64,000 bases of DNA, from positions 13,609,754 to 13,673,753 of the forward strand of contig OX424574.1 in assembly GCA_949152435.1 (NCBI GenBank), in the 5' to 3' direction. Origin of the DNA: Gastracanthus pulcherrimus. Its lineage: Eukaryota > Arthropoda > Insecta > Hymenoptera > Pteromalidae. Below are positions 12,350-23,489 of this stretch, one piece after another (positions within the stretch are counted from its first letter, which is position 1; each line of letters begins with the position of its first letter). The notes beneath the pieces are model-generated. The model had not been told where the DNA came from, did no database searches, and was given only the letters and a program-made list of their open reading frames with translations. The translations under genes and the position numbers were made by a program.

Positions 12350-13240
12350 AGCTACGATTACATTAAAATTTCCATCACAGCACCGCTCAAGCGAACCACC
12401 CAAAATTCCGGTCCATAATCCAAAACACCGTGAACAAATCCGCCGCAAATTATATCCACCCGCCCGCCCCCCCCCCCCCAAGTTTATTATAATTTCGCAA
12501 ACGAGACTAGTTTTCATATTTCAGCTCAAGCGCTTGCGCTCTTGCGCTAGCGAGATTATATAGAGCGCGAGCAAAAAGGAAAATCGCTACCAGGAAGAAA
12601 AATGCCAAGAGAGAGAAGATGCATGCACACGCGCGTATAGCTTTTCCCGGCCGTGCAGCGCGCGCAGAGTGCATCATTACGGATAACGGGTTTTCTTCGC
12701 AGCCCTGGGTAAATAACGCGCCCACTACCCCCCCCCCTATACGTATATACATATATACATATACACCGAGCTGAAGATGCGCTTGCGTTCGTTATTTTCC
12801 TGCACCCGGTGCGCGAGGGCCTCCTAACTTCGTTTTTTCTTTCTTCCTTTTTTCGAAGCGATTTTGGCTGACTCGGGTGTATGCGTGAAGGGGGGGAGGT
12901 GGAAGTGAGAGGAGACGGAGAAATGTCGCTGCCATTTTCGCGTTTGAATAAGAAATGCCGTACTTTGGGCGGAGGGAGCGGTCGAGTGGTCGTCGGCCTT
13001 TTTTCGCGCGCGCAGGAGTTAGTCCCCCCATTATTTCGTTTAATAATTAATGGGCAGGGGAAGCCGGGCGGTGAGAATTTGGAGATTAGGAGCTTTTCGG
13101 AGGGATGATGACGTTTCTTCTTTCTTCTCGTTTTCCTTGGTGTGGGTAATTGCAAAAAGTGGGAATTAGGGTTTGTTGAGTGATTTGATTTGAAAGTTTT
13201 ATGGGTACTGATGGCTTCTTCCGAGAGTAATATCTCAATT
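12350..13240. other. GC-rich mirror-skew island 6
   Basis: A strong example. The left side has a run of 13 C at 12467-12479 and a run of 10 C at 12728-12737. The core includes GCGCGAGC, CGCGCGTATAGC and TATACGTATATAC. The right side has a run of 7 G at 12890-12896, then GGCGGAGGGAGCGG and AAGTGGGAATTAGGG. The overlapping 199-residue minus-strand frame is basic, Pro-rich and Ser-rich, and is composition-driven. Confidence 0.65.
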
Positions 13241-13249
13241 TAGAATGTA

Positions 13250-14070
13250 AAATGAGAAAAAATAATTGCAAATGATCTTTAACCTGGTAAAGTTTATTAT
13301 GGAATACTTAAATATGTTGATATTAGATAAAGAAATAAGAAATAAAGAATGAAGGCAAATGATTGAATAAAATAAATAAAATAAATGAAGAAAAGTAAAG
13401 GTTATTTATTTAAAATACTATACGAAAGATTAAGGACAGTTGTAGTTTCTGAATTTTGTCAAAACTAAGTTAAATTCCGCCGACACTTTTTTTTAAAAGT
13501 GCCTTCAAGCCAGATGCTGCTTATAATGAAATATGTAACACACCCTTGAGAAGAAAAAATTTCATACATTCAAGTACTTACGAACAAAGGACATTTGAGT
13601 TGGCATTTTTTAAAGCCTTTAGAAATGAAAATATTAATAATAATTTATTAATAATAATTAAGAACTTTTTACTTTTTTATGCATTATTATAGCTGTAAAA
13701 TCAACTATAACTATATTTATTTTGAATTTTACATAAAATCCCGACGATATTTTCTTTTATATTTTGCTAATTTAAACCTTTATTGAAAGGTGCAGCAATC
13801 TGTTAAAAACTTTATAGCTAGAAATGTTGATTTTAAATATATAAAATACATTTAAAAAACAGTAATACAGTTAAATATTGAATAACTTTTTATTGAAATG
13901 TATTGTTTTATTACGTCTTATACGTTTTTAAATATTTTGAAATTATTGTCAATTATTGCCAAACACTAAAATGAATCTTTCCTCAAAAGTTGTTTCTTCG
14001 ACCAATTGATGATGAAATAACAACGTTACGCTACTATTGAAAATGCATCGAAAGCTCATTACCGGATCCA
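13250..14070. other. AT-rich spacer, nothing recognised
   Basis: AT-rich non-coding sequence. Alternating AATAATAATT words near 13625-13660 are the only local structure noticed. Confidence 0.45.
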
Positions 14071-14079
14071 CGCTTACAA

Positions 14080-14700
14080 AAGATTCCCTACTCACATCAT
14101 AACCCCGACGCTTACACGTCCCATCAATCAATAACCCATGATTAATACCCCCCCCCCTACCTCCCCCGTCGCGAATCAGCCTTCTCACAATAGACCAGAA
14201 GCGCGAAATGAGTTCCTCCTCGTCCCTTTTGTGCGCGCCTCTCTACCCGCACTGCGCGCGGATCCTCGAGGACACGGCGCCCGCCGCTAGGCCACCCGTC
14301 TTACGGGCCCGCTCGCCGGCAGAAGCATCGACACAGGCGAGCCGCGCGAAATATATTACACGTTATATACCAGCTGGGCTGGCTGGTTTTGCGCCGCGCA
14401 TAAATCACCGCGGCCCGGCGAAATATCAACAGGCGCGGGGGTATGTATAGGAAGCGAGTGGAGAGATTGCCTCGTTGTAGCGTAGTGCGCGCACGGAGGC
14501 AGGTGAAATTAATGGAGGATGTGATTTTTGGGAATGATGGGACTGTGGCTGTTCTTTGTGTGCTTGGAAAGTGGCGCGTAATTGATTTGCGGCTGGGTAG
14601 GCTTTTGTTATTGGTTTTGGGTGGTGTGCTTAAGGGGGTGGGATTGATCGATGATTTGATTAAGGAGAATAGGTTCGTTGTTAGGAACAGTTATGTATAA
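14080..14700. other. GC-rich mirror-skew island 7
   Basis: The left arm (14080-14180) is C/A-rich with a run of 10 C at 14148-14157. The core (14200-14430) is CpG-dense with GTTATATACC near its right end. The right arm (14450-14700) is strikingly G/T-rich, with GGTTTTGGGTGGTGTGC and AAGGGGGTGGG. The change of skew takes place within roughly 200 bp. Confidence 0.65.
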
Positions 14701-15022
14701 AGCAGTTTGGTTGATAATATGTAAACCAGGAGGTTCAGGTCCCTTAAAATGATGTAAACCAAGAGGTAGGTAATTAATGGAGGATGTGATTTTTGGAAAT
14801 GACTGTGGGGTTTCTTTCTGTGCTGGTGTCTTCTATTGTCTTTTATTTTATATTATATAGTTTATTTATATTTTATAGTCTTTTATTTTATATTATATAG
14901 TTTATGTATATTTTATAGTCTTTTATTGATTTTGTATGTTATTTTTAAAAGAATTGGTAGTAAATAGTTTGGCTTGTGATCGATTGATGATTAGATTTAA
15001 AGAGAATAAGTTCAGTTTCATT
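14507..15022 (+). repeat. Diverged local direct duplication
   Basis: The segment beginning at about 14510 (AATTAATGGAGGATGTGATT) recurs at about 14771 with few changes. Downstream marks also recur in order: GATCGATGATTTGATTAAGG near 14647 and GATCGATTGATGATTAG near 14977, each followed by AGAATA-GTTC. The second copy carries an internal 40-bp tandem repeat. I infer a local duplication of part of island 7's right arm. Confidence 0.6.
14841..14920. repeat. 40-bp tandem repeat, two units
   Basis: Units at 14841-14880 and 14881-14920 differ at one base (TTTATTTATA versus TTTATGTATA). A partial third unit follows. Confidence 0.9.
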
Positions 15023-15370
15023 GTTTATTTAACGTGGTCCTTTAAATGCAATTTTTAAATAATAACAAAAGTTAAAATATAATACGATATGAAGAATATA
15101 TTTGAGATAAATCATATATTTATACCTACAATAATAGAGTATTCTTAATTTATATGACTGCAAAGTTTTCATTTCAGTGATATAGGTAACTTATTCGTGT
15201 GCTAGTTTAATATCAAGTATCGCATAATATATTATGAAACAAATAGTCATCAAACTAGATAGTAAATATAAAGTACGAAAATTATTAATATAGATAAAAT
15301 TCACTGTTCCTTATTCGAAACTCTTATCGTATTTCTTTTCTAATTTAACAAGAATTCACCGTACCTAGTC
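15023..15370. other. AT-rich spacer, nothing recognised
   Basis: AT-rich non-coding sequence with no signal. Confidence 0.45.
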
Positions 15371-15379
15371 ATACTTTTG

Positions 15380-15840
15380 AACATCAACAACGCAAAATAT
15401 AAATAACTTCGCGCTACGCCGATCGTCGAAGGGCGCATCGCGATTGACTCGTCGATAACGAGGCCACTCCGGCCGTCCGAAAATGAATTACAGTGATTGG
15501 CATTTATTATTCAAGCACGTGATATACATATAACAACGTAGCATCCTTATTAAGGGGATAAGTCCATAAATATCACTTGTAAACGCACTCGTATCAGTCT
15601 CGCTCGTCACGGGGTATCACGGCTCGTTAAGGGCCGCCTTAAATCTCTCGCAGAGCGCGGTCGGTGTAGGACGAGGATCGGACAGAGAGAAAGAGAGAGA
15701 GAGAGACTCGCAGAGCGTTCGCGAAAACAATGAAGTTCTTTGTGAGGAAAAATAAAAAAGGGTTTATAAATATTTAAATCGAGGCCGGAAGATTCCTCGG
15801 GGTAGAACAATGAGCCGCCTTCCGCCGGAAATAAGATTAA
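15380..15840. other. GC-rich island 8, weakly skewed
   Basis: CpG-rich words such as CTACGCCGATCGTCG and GGCCACTCCGGCCG occupy 15410-15480. A GA microsatellite spans about 15683-15705. The right end is G-rich (GAGGCCGGAAG, CGGGGTAG). The interior at 15480-15600 keeps moderate GC without microsatellites, like a conserved non-coding element, but I cannot test conservation. Confidence 0.4.
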
Positions 15841-17320
15841 GGAAGTTGAAAAAAGTGACGTTAAAAATAGATATAAATATTGTTCTGTTGAAATCGCGGA
15901 CTATAAATATTCAATGAGATAAAATTTAAGACTGCAGATTGAGTGCAAGGTAAAGAAGTACACAGAAGAAAATGAAAGTGAAATTGAAACTTTTAAAATG
16001 AATTTATAGAAACGTGGAATTACGAGATTGATGCACTTCTTACATAAAAACTAATCTACTTGCTAACTTCGAAACTATATGTTTACTTTACTTAATTTTA
16101 GTAAGTATATTAGATTTCTTAGTTACAAAAATCTTGTAATGTACCTAATATTGCACATTATTGTCACATGATTTAATATCACATATTAAGCCTTATCATT
16201 TTATGCTATCTATAGACAAAATGTAATGGCAATTTAGGGAAAGTTATTGGATGTAGAAAAAATTAAATCTACAAAAGTTATTACTTATTAAAGAATTCTT
16301 TTATTCAACATCACATTATTAAAACATCAAAATATACCAATCGAAGCAGTAACATCGTAATAAAAGATTTGAATATATTTTCTTCGATTTGGAAGATGTC
16401 GTAAAAATTTCCAAAGTTTACAGAGAAAGTATATACCACGATCTGCAAGAGTATACTGTTATCCCTTTACTACCGAGTTGGCGTCTGCAAGTCTCCACTC
16501 AAATATCAATCATTTCTAACTTTGTAAATATCATATTCCTAGACCCTTAACGTGAATTCGTAATAGCATTACAATTATCCTGTGAAAGTTTGATACTGCA
16601 AAATTTAATTAATTCAAAAGTAATAAATAATTGAAGTACGATAAAATAGAAAAAATGGAACTTTTCTTATCCATAATTTACATGTCTACTGAAAATTGGA
16701 AAAGATACGAATATAATTCTTTATCGCGTTTTTTATTTTATTCTTTTATATGACCCATAGCTTCAACGAAATACGTTATCTGGTACTTGAAATTACTTTT
16801 TTTACCCAAATGTTGTTTTGATCAGTGTTGTCTCTTAGACTCTTACTAATAACATTTTTTTATACAGCAAATTTTTCTTATTGATATTAGCGATATATCA
16901 GCATGCGGTCTGATAGACGCTTATACGTCGCTAGTTACGTGACCTAATTTTAGGTTGTTAGTTAAGGGTTAACTGAAAATCAGCATTCTTCCCTCTACAT
17001 TTGTATGTATTACTCATTTACTATTGATCTATAATCCATTTCCGTACAACCGTCAAATTAAAAATTTTTCTTTCAATCCGACTCATCAAAATAATCATTA
17101 AGGGGAGGTCGGAGCCGATTACAGATTTCTGCATTGAATTTTACATTATTGTAATTTAATTGTTCATAAAAGTTAAAAACTTCAGTTGCCCCGTGTTCTC
17201 AATCTACTAAGGAACACCGGACCACTGAGATAATTGAAAAAAATTAAAAATTGAATGAGAATACTGAAAAATACGAAATTGTCGGTAAATTGTCTCGAAA
17301 ATAGCATAACGTTCGTCATA
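15840..17320. other. AT-rich spacer, nothing firmly recognised
   Basis: AT-rich sequence. The stretch at about 16440-17230 has mixed composition, with words such as GGCGTCTGCAAGTCTCC and GACGCTTATACGTCGC, and may be an old repeat. I could not pair its ends. Confidence 0.35.
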
Positions 17321-17329
17321 CAAATCCAT

Positions 17330-17676
17330 CAAACAGTCCGAAAAATCAAATATCTCCCCCGAAACAAATCAACAATCCACCAGACACCTAATCAAACCAA
17401 ATCCCAACCAAACTTCAAACCACCCCAACGAGCATCAATGTACATACACGATTTTTCCCGCTAACAAACTCGAGACACCGTGGAAAACACTATTCGCGCG
17501 TCCCCCTGGGGGCCGAGTTCGCCGCGGCAGTACAGCGAGGAAATCCATGATCAGGCCGCGGACGCGCCGCCGAGCGTATACGTGCGGAAGATATAAATGA
17601 TGCGGCCTGCCCGGCCACCATCAATAACCGAGAGAGGTATCGCCGTTCGTCCCTCTGCTCTGCCTGTGCTGTAGCA

Positions 17677-17723
<47 letters not shown>

Positions 17724-17960
17724 GAGTGCGGGTATCGGGAGATGGCCTCAGGAGGGATCATGGATCGAGGAGCAGAGAGACGAGCGCGCTCGATCGCCGA
17801 GAGTTTCTGGATGTTTGTTGGGTTTTTGGGGAAGAGAGTGATTGGATCTTGAGATTGTGGATGGCTTTTGGTGAACTTTTCATTTGTCAAGTAGTTTCTT
17901 GGTTTAGTAGGAATGTAGGTTGGGAACGAAGGGAGGTTGTATCTTTATCTTTTCAAAGAA
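17330..17960. other. GC-rich mirror-skew island 9
   Basis: The left arm (17330-17450) is strongly C/A-rich, for example CAAACCACCCCAACGAGC. The core is at 17480-17640. A 20-unit GT repeat (listed separately) opens the right arm, which continues as GTTGGGTTTTTGGGGAAG to about 17960. The GT repeat is in the G/T-rich orientation expected for a right arm. Confidence 0.65.
17681..17721. repeat. (GT)20 microsatellite
   Basis: A perfect dinucleotide run. It opens a spurious frame of alternating Cys-Val on the plus strand and Thr-His on the minus strand. Confidence 0.97.
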
Positions 17961-17969
17961 ATTAATATT

Positions 17970-18750
17970 TAGTTTGTTTTTTCGAAATTCTGCAAGATTC
18001 GATATTTATTGGATAGGTTTTGCGCGTTTATTAGGCAAGCAAGTATAAGGTACTATCTTCTAGACCAGAGATTAATCGACATTTACACGGTCGATTAGGA
18101 AGTAATGGGCTAAAAAATTATTTTTCATACTATAATGACAGAAAACAATCCTACGAAAATAAGCACTAAAGAAACAACTATTATTTTTTGTCGAATTTCT
18201 TACGAATAGTTTTCAATAAGAAGGATTCTGCTTTAGTAATTAATTGTAAGTTTTTTACAATAAATAAGTACTATATTTATCAAAAGTAATAGTTATTGCT
18301 TCAGTAATGTGTTTTCTAGAAAATAAGTTACCCTGGATAGTTAAAGAAATACATTTTTAATAAGTTTCCTAAACAATTAACGTTTAAAGTAATTAAAATA
18401 ATTTTGAATTTAAATTGACAGCATTTCATGAAATTGATAGGGACTCATAGTACTGTATGGCCTAGTTTTTAAGTGATTAACATACTCTCTAAATTTCAAA
18501 GAGGGATATTTTTACTTAACTTACAGGGCTTCAAATATTATGACTTGCTTGGAGTAAAATCACACTCGAAGCGAGTCATAAGTGAGCTACTGAAGGCCTT
18601 TCGACCGAAATAGCACTCTTCAAAATTTACAGAGTAATACTTGAACGTTTTGCAGACCAACGAGTGTGCAAATATAGAAAAAATGGTCTCTCCATATAGA
18701 TTAAATTAATTGTTCCTTTTAATGCATAAGAATAAAAGTAAGATAAATCT
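17970..18750. other. AT-rich spacer, nothing recognised
   Basis: AT-rich. A patch around 18540-18665 contains CACTCGAAGCGAGTCATA and CGAGTGTGC and could be an old repeat, but its ends cannot be paired. Confidence 0.4.
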
Positions 18751-18759
18751 ACCCTTTCA

Positions 18760-19500
18760 TTCGCTTCTTGTCTAACAACCCATTTCCATCCACCTAAAGT
18801 AAAAAAAGTAATTCCCTTCGCTTAAACTTCCACAATTCCAGAAAAAAAAAGAATCGTTTCCAACACTTAACACCGCGTCTTTACAACCCGTCGTCCAACG
18901 AAAAGTATAGGAAATCCAATAGTTCGAGCCAATCGCTCAATAAATTCATTCTCGTCCTTCAATCATCGGCCCCGAAACTCCTCTGTAAGTCAAGAAAACG
19001 GGATCGCCGGATTATAATAATTCCTCGCGTCTCGCGACTTCGTCTCGAGTGGGCCGGTTCCGAAAGTTTTTAACGAGGCTCGCGTACTCTCTTCGATTTC
19101 TCTCCGTCGCTGCACGCCTCGTTTGCCGCGTAGAAATTTCCCTCGGACGACGACGACGATGTCGGCGACAGCGAGAGAATTTGACGGATTTTCCGGCTGG
19201 CCGCACAAGCGCGAGTTTCGGATTCTTCTTTTTCTTCTTCGTCTTCTTCTTCTTCTTCTTATTCGTGCGAGAGGTAAGAGTCAATATTCGAGAAGGATAG
19301 TCAGAGGGAGGGATCCATTGGCTGGAATATTAGCGTTTTCAAGGATGCTATACGCTTTTTTGCAATGCGTTCTTTGAAGCTTTCTTTTTTCTCTGCTTTC
19401 GTGAATTAATGAAGATTTGTCGTCGATGCAGTTTTGCTAAACTCATGATTTGAGGTAGTTTTTATGAAATTTGACGACTTGGCGCGTGGACTTTTGTTTT
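18760..19500. other. GC-rich mirror-skew island 10
   Basis: The left arm (18760-18900) has CCCATTTCCATCCACC. The core (18960-19200) is CpG-rich with GACGACGACGACG. A TTC-rich tract lies at 19225-19260. The right arm is only weakly G/T-rich. Several overlapping short Arg-rich frames on both strands are composition artefacts. Confidence 0.45.
19225..19260. repeat. (TTC)n imperfect microsatellite
   Basis: TTC/CTT repeat interrupted by TTTTT and a CGTC word. Confidence 0.85.
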
Positions 19501-19509
19501 TATACAACT

Positions 19510-20170
19510 AATAAGAAACTTTTTAATTCCGTATTGCTTTTAACATATTACAATAGACAAAAACGGAAAAAAAATTACATATGTTTAGATTTATTACTTT
19601 CCTAAATGTATTCTGATAATGAAACAAATGTAATTCAGATACGTTTTTTTTATTTTGTTTTAAAGTCCAAGTGTTATAAACCATATTTTGCATTGATCGT
19701 ATATTTGTTAAAAATTCATTAGTTCATACTTTTCTGCATATCGTAAACATTTACGTGTCGATATCGTAATTATTCTGCGTCAAATGCAATATGTAATAAC
19801 ATTAGCATCTAAAATCTTAATTTCTGCATTAGAAATACATTTTTAATAGCTTAATTTATTTTACCAGGCAAAATATTTTGTGCAGATCACATGCAGATCC
19901 CATGCGCATGATTTTACAACATCAAAAGTAATTCGTTTTACGATATACGAATAGGAAAATTTACAATATCGTAATTTTCCGATATAAAATTTCATATATT
20001 GTTATCTCAATGTACATTATTAATTATATTATAAGTAACATGTCTGTATTGTTTTATAATATTATTGAAGTATATTTATATTGATTCAATCAATATAATA
20101 TTTCACAACGATAAAACATCGAAATCCGTTGTTTGTTTAAATTCCAGAAAACAAGCTAATTCATTAAAAA
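19510..20170. other. AT-rich spacer, nothing recognised
   Basis: AT-rich non-coding sequence with no signal. Confidence 0.45.
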
Positions 20171-20339
20171 TTATACACAAACAAATACAACACACCCTTA
20201 AATCATTTCCCCTTATTCAACAGAAGCGAATTCACCTCAAACGCTGATAAATGTCCCGGAAACCCCCGCGCTCGCATTCCAGCCAACTCGCTACTTCTCC
20301 CTCTCACTGTAACAGTGCATTCACAGTAGCGTGTGCCCG

Positions 20340-20470
20340 AGTGAAATTCTCCCATGCACCCCTGCGTACAAGGAACGCGAGTGAATCCCGGAAATTAGCC
20401 CCATGCACCCCTGCGTACGAGTACCGCAAGTGAACCCTGGAAATTGGCCCCGTGCACTAGTCTTGCCACA
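20340..20470. repeat. Degenerate tandem units in the element's left arm
   Basis: The word CATGCACCCCTGCGTAC recurs at about 20353 and 20402 with GAGTGAA and GGAAATT words between. A further decayed copy (CGTGCAC) lies near 20449. The same unit is used inverted in the element's right arm near 21380-21394. Confidence 0.7.
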
Positions 20471-20712
20471 GAAGCACTCGTAATCCGGGAAATTTTCAGG
20501 CGTCCGAGAAGGCATCTGCGTGCGCTAGCCCTGATACCGGCACATTCACCCGCGCGTATGCTAACCCACGGGAACGAGAAAAAATTCCGGAATACACGAG
20601 CTCCTGTGCGTATTAACGGTGCACTAACGGTTATCTATTAGGCTACGATCACGAGCGTCTGCCTCGGGCGCGAGGATATCGTTCGAGTGCGAGCGATCTG
20701 TCCGAGTGCGAG

Positions 20713-21372
20713 GTTTAGATTAGATTAGATGTTTATTCTGTGCAAGACAAAAACAATAAAACTACATTCAATAATAATACATATTTACAGAGATCATTAG
20801 TATAGTCAATCATATCACAGCTCGACATTGCTCGCCATTAACTTACATGTATTGCACAATATTATATCTGTCGTACATCAATCACGTCATTACACTTATG
20901 ACATATTCTTATCATTACGAATAATACATTTTTTGTGACTATCAAATTTCAATTTCTATTATAGTCAACATTCGTATGATTAGCGTCATTCTACATTAGA
21001 TATACATGGTCCATGTTCCTGGACTTACATAGCAAATAGTCGCGAATTGTCACTTTAAATCTGCGTAGTGAGGGCAAATGCTTAATACGTTGAGGGATCG
21101 TATTCCATAGGCGCGCACCTTGAGATTGAAAAGATTTCAAACCTGTATCAGTACGCGACGATGGAATCGAGAGCTCCTAGAATCAGTCCTACTAGAGGTC
21201 CGAGCCTGGTTTTTTTGAAAAAGGGCTGCAAGATACGTGGGTTGACCCATGTTAATAACTTTGTACAGTTGTACCGCCGCAAAATACGCCCTTCTTCCCT
21301 CAAGATCAAGCCAGCCAACTTTACTCCTGTAGGGACTGATATGCTCATACCTTTTAACACCACATATGTACC
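20713..21372 (-). pseudogene. 3' fragment of a non-LTR (LINE) retrotransposon reverse transcriptase
   Basis: On the minus strand, about 21370-21150 encodes GWLDLEGRRAYFAAVQLYKV followed by a PTYLAALFQ segment. About 21150-20991 then encodes GARLWNTIPQRIKHLPSL, FKVTIRDYLL and a stop at 20991-20993. These are the C-terminal tail motifs typical of Jockey/CR1-type LINE polymerases (a W-LP--R block, then a LWN-LP block and a terminal F---L). The two parts are in different frames, so there is at least one frameshift. The presumed 3' end is a TCTAA-like simple repeat at about 20713-20730. The 5' part is missing, so this is a dead 5'-truncated copy. Confidence 0.75.
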
Positions 21373-22309
21373 TCATACGCAGGGGTGCATGGGAGAATTT
21401 CACTCGAGCACACGCTACCGCGAATGCACTGTTACACCTCTCGCCGCGCGTAAAACGCAGCTAATCCGACAAAGAAATTTTCGGCAGCCCTCCTCGAGAC
21501 CCACTCCACTCGCGCGCGCTCGAGGGCTTTTTAACCCTCTCCTTGCGATTCGCATCTGCAGAGAGCTTGCGCATCATCGTCTATCTCGCGATGCGCAAAA
21601 TTCGCCGCGCCGTTAGCGCGAAATCCAAGGCGGATTTCCGACGATAGGCGCGCAATTCCTGACCTACATTTTTCGGGGGGAGAATGCGCACCTCGAGGTA
21701 AAAGATCCGCGCGCTGCGAGCGAAATGCATCGCGCGGCCGGAATATCAAAAGGTTATTTCGTCGGAGAGTGCATCACGCCGGCTGCTCTCTCTCTCGCGG
21801 CTTGAATTTTGCCGAGCTCGGATGCGCCTTATTGAGGTTTCTCTCTTTTTTTTGGGAGAAGGGTGAGGGATGTTTTCACGTTGCGCGATTTGCCGCGCAA
21901 CGAGGGGGTTGTTAGCGCGATACGTCTCGCTTCGCGTGGGTAATTTGACTGTTTGAAGTTTCGGGGATTTTTGAGTTTTGATGCTCGAGGTTTATTTGCG
22001 GCTTTACATGGGTGAATGCGCAATTTACGCCGTAGATGAGTAATCATTGCTAGTGCACTTTATTCGCGAGTTTTGCGCGCGCGCTTCGTGTTGTTTGCGT
22101 TGTTTTTTAAATTGTGCGTATAAAGTGTAATGGTCGGTGTAAAATTCTTCTCGATCGAAGTCGTATTATTTTTGCGGTGGCGTATTTCAGGCGAAGCGCG
22201 GATGTATTTACGAGATTATGAAAATATATCGAGCGCGAGCATGAAGTACAGGATTATGATTTTATGTTTATCATTTGTTTGCCCGACCATGCCGTAGTAA
22301 AATAAATCA

Positions 22310-23480
22310 TTGTGTTATGTAACATAACGAGAAATGTAACGTTATTTGTATAATATTGTGAAGGACGGTAATGGATGAACCCATTTGTCATAATATTCGA
22401 AAAGAGAAATAAAATAGATTAATGTTAATTGAGGATATTAAAGATTATGATACTTTGTATTTTTATTCGGTAATAATGCTCGCCGAAATGAAATTTTTAT
22501 TTCAATGTATTTTCTTTCTTCAGATGATAATTTTTTTATTAGACTGTTGAATTTTACTCTATAAGCCACTCTAAAGTCTGTTTTTATAAATAAATAATTA
22601 TTGACGTTTTCATTCATGCATCATTAAATAAAATAAGGATGCGGCAATGCGACATATTCGAGTTTGTCGATTCATCAATTAAATATGTACAATAGTAAGA
22701 TAGATAATTCATACACTTTCGGTAAAAAATGACATTTTTACAAATAGTGTATCCTATTGTATTAGAACTAACTGCTTAAAACGTTTCGGCTCTTTTTTTA
22801 TTTTTGAATATATTTGCTATCAATATTAATAATGTATGTAGTACGTAAGTATTGTATAGTACATTGTGCAACTAGGGGCAAAATTGGCTTTTTCTAAACG
22901 AGGATGATAATTAAGCACGAGTGGAAGTTCAGTACACGAGAGTACACATGTACGTCGAGTCGCTGGACACGAGTGCTCAAATCATCATCCGAGTCTGAAA
23001 CAGACCTTTCCACCCTTGTTACACATTGTATTTTTTTAAACAAAACAAAAGTGTATGAATAGGGCGTTTTTCATGCATGCAAAGGGAATTGGAAATTGAC
23101 ATTTCAAGTCGTCCCCTAGACCTAAGAAATGAAATAAATAAATTTTAAAAATTAGACATTTAAAAAAAAATAACATTTTGAAAAAAATAATATATTGGAA
23201 AAATTTTGAAATAATTTTCCAGAGCTTTTCAGGAGTGAGAGGTAATATACATTACCTCCCGCTCCGGCAAAGATACTCGGAATGCCCAATTTTCCATTCG
23301 TTTTGCAAGCATTTCACTCACCTTTTTCACTCACGTGTTGAGAAAAGTATATTATTTATTATTTCGTGTTAGTAATACAAATTAGTCATGGTATCCCTTG
23401 TTAGCTTGAACAGAGCGAGAAATATATCGCCGAAGCATAATAACGAAATTTTATAAAATAATTTGTAACTCTATTGCATT
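22310..23480. other. AT-rich spacer with a palindrome
   Basis: AT-rich. It contains the degenerate palindrome listed separately. Nothing else is recognised. Confidence 0.4.
22858..23028. repeat. Degenerate palindrome, MITE-like
   Basis: The left arm reads TACATTGTGCAACTAGGG, then CGAGGATGATAATTAAGCAC. The complement of the right arm reads ACAATGTGTAACAAGGG, then CGGATGATGATTTGAGCAC. The centre (about 22920-22970) is itself GAG- and CGA-rich. The arms are imperfect and I cannot define a target duplication. Confidence 0.6.
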
Positions 23481-23489
23481 GTTTACAAC

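Larger units (their letters stand above)
20308..21436. mobile_element. Inverted-repeat DNA element with 8-bp target duplication
   Basis: A 1129-bp element. The left end begins TGTAACAGTGCATTC and the right end finishes as the complement. The matching arms are about 60 bp and also share GTGAAATTCTCCCATGCACC or its complement. Flanks are CCTCTCAC (20300-20307) and CCTCTCGC (21437-21444), an 8-bp target duplication with one mismatch, as left by hAT-type transposases. The left arm contains degenerate repeats of a CATGCACCCCTGCGTAC unit. No transposase is seen. The interior carries the 3' part of a non-LTR retrotransposon. The hAT label rests only on the duplication length. Confidence 0.8.
20180..22300. 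other. GC-rich mirror-skew island 11, interrupted by a transposon
   Basis: The C/A-rich left arm (20180-20300) ends at CCTCTCAC. The same 8-mer, with one change, resumes at 21437 after the inserted element. The core continues at 21440-21830 with many CGCG words. The G/T-rich right arm runs to about 22250, with GGGTGAGGGATG, CGAGGGGGTTGTTAGCG and TTGTTTGCGTTG. Removing the insert restores an island of about 1 kb, similar to its neighbours. Confidence 0.6.

Noticed and set aside
12556..13155. 199-residue minus-strand open frame
   Set aside because: Basic, Pro-rich and Ser-rich, explained by the C and G runs of island 6. No recognisable domain.
15380..15600. Possible further exon of the PTB gene
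   Set aside because: Moderate GC and few repeats suggested coding, but no splice-flanked frame with PTB or SH2 motifs could be found.
17621..17965. Cys-Val and Thr-His repeat frames
   Set aside because: Products of the GT microsatellite.
20251..20641. Plus-strand frames in the repeat-rich left arm
   Set aside because: They follow the tandem CATGCACCCCTGCG units of the inserted element and have no independent coding evidence.
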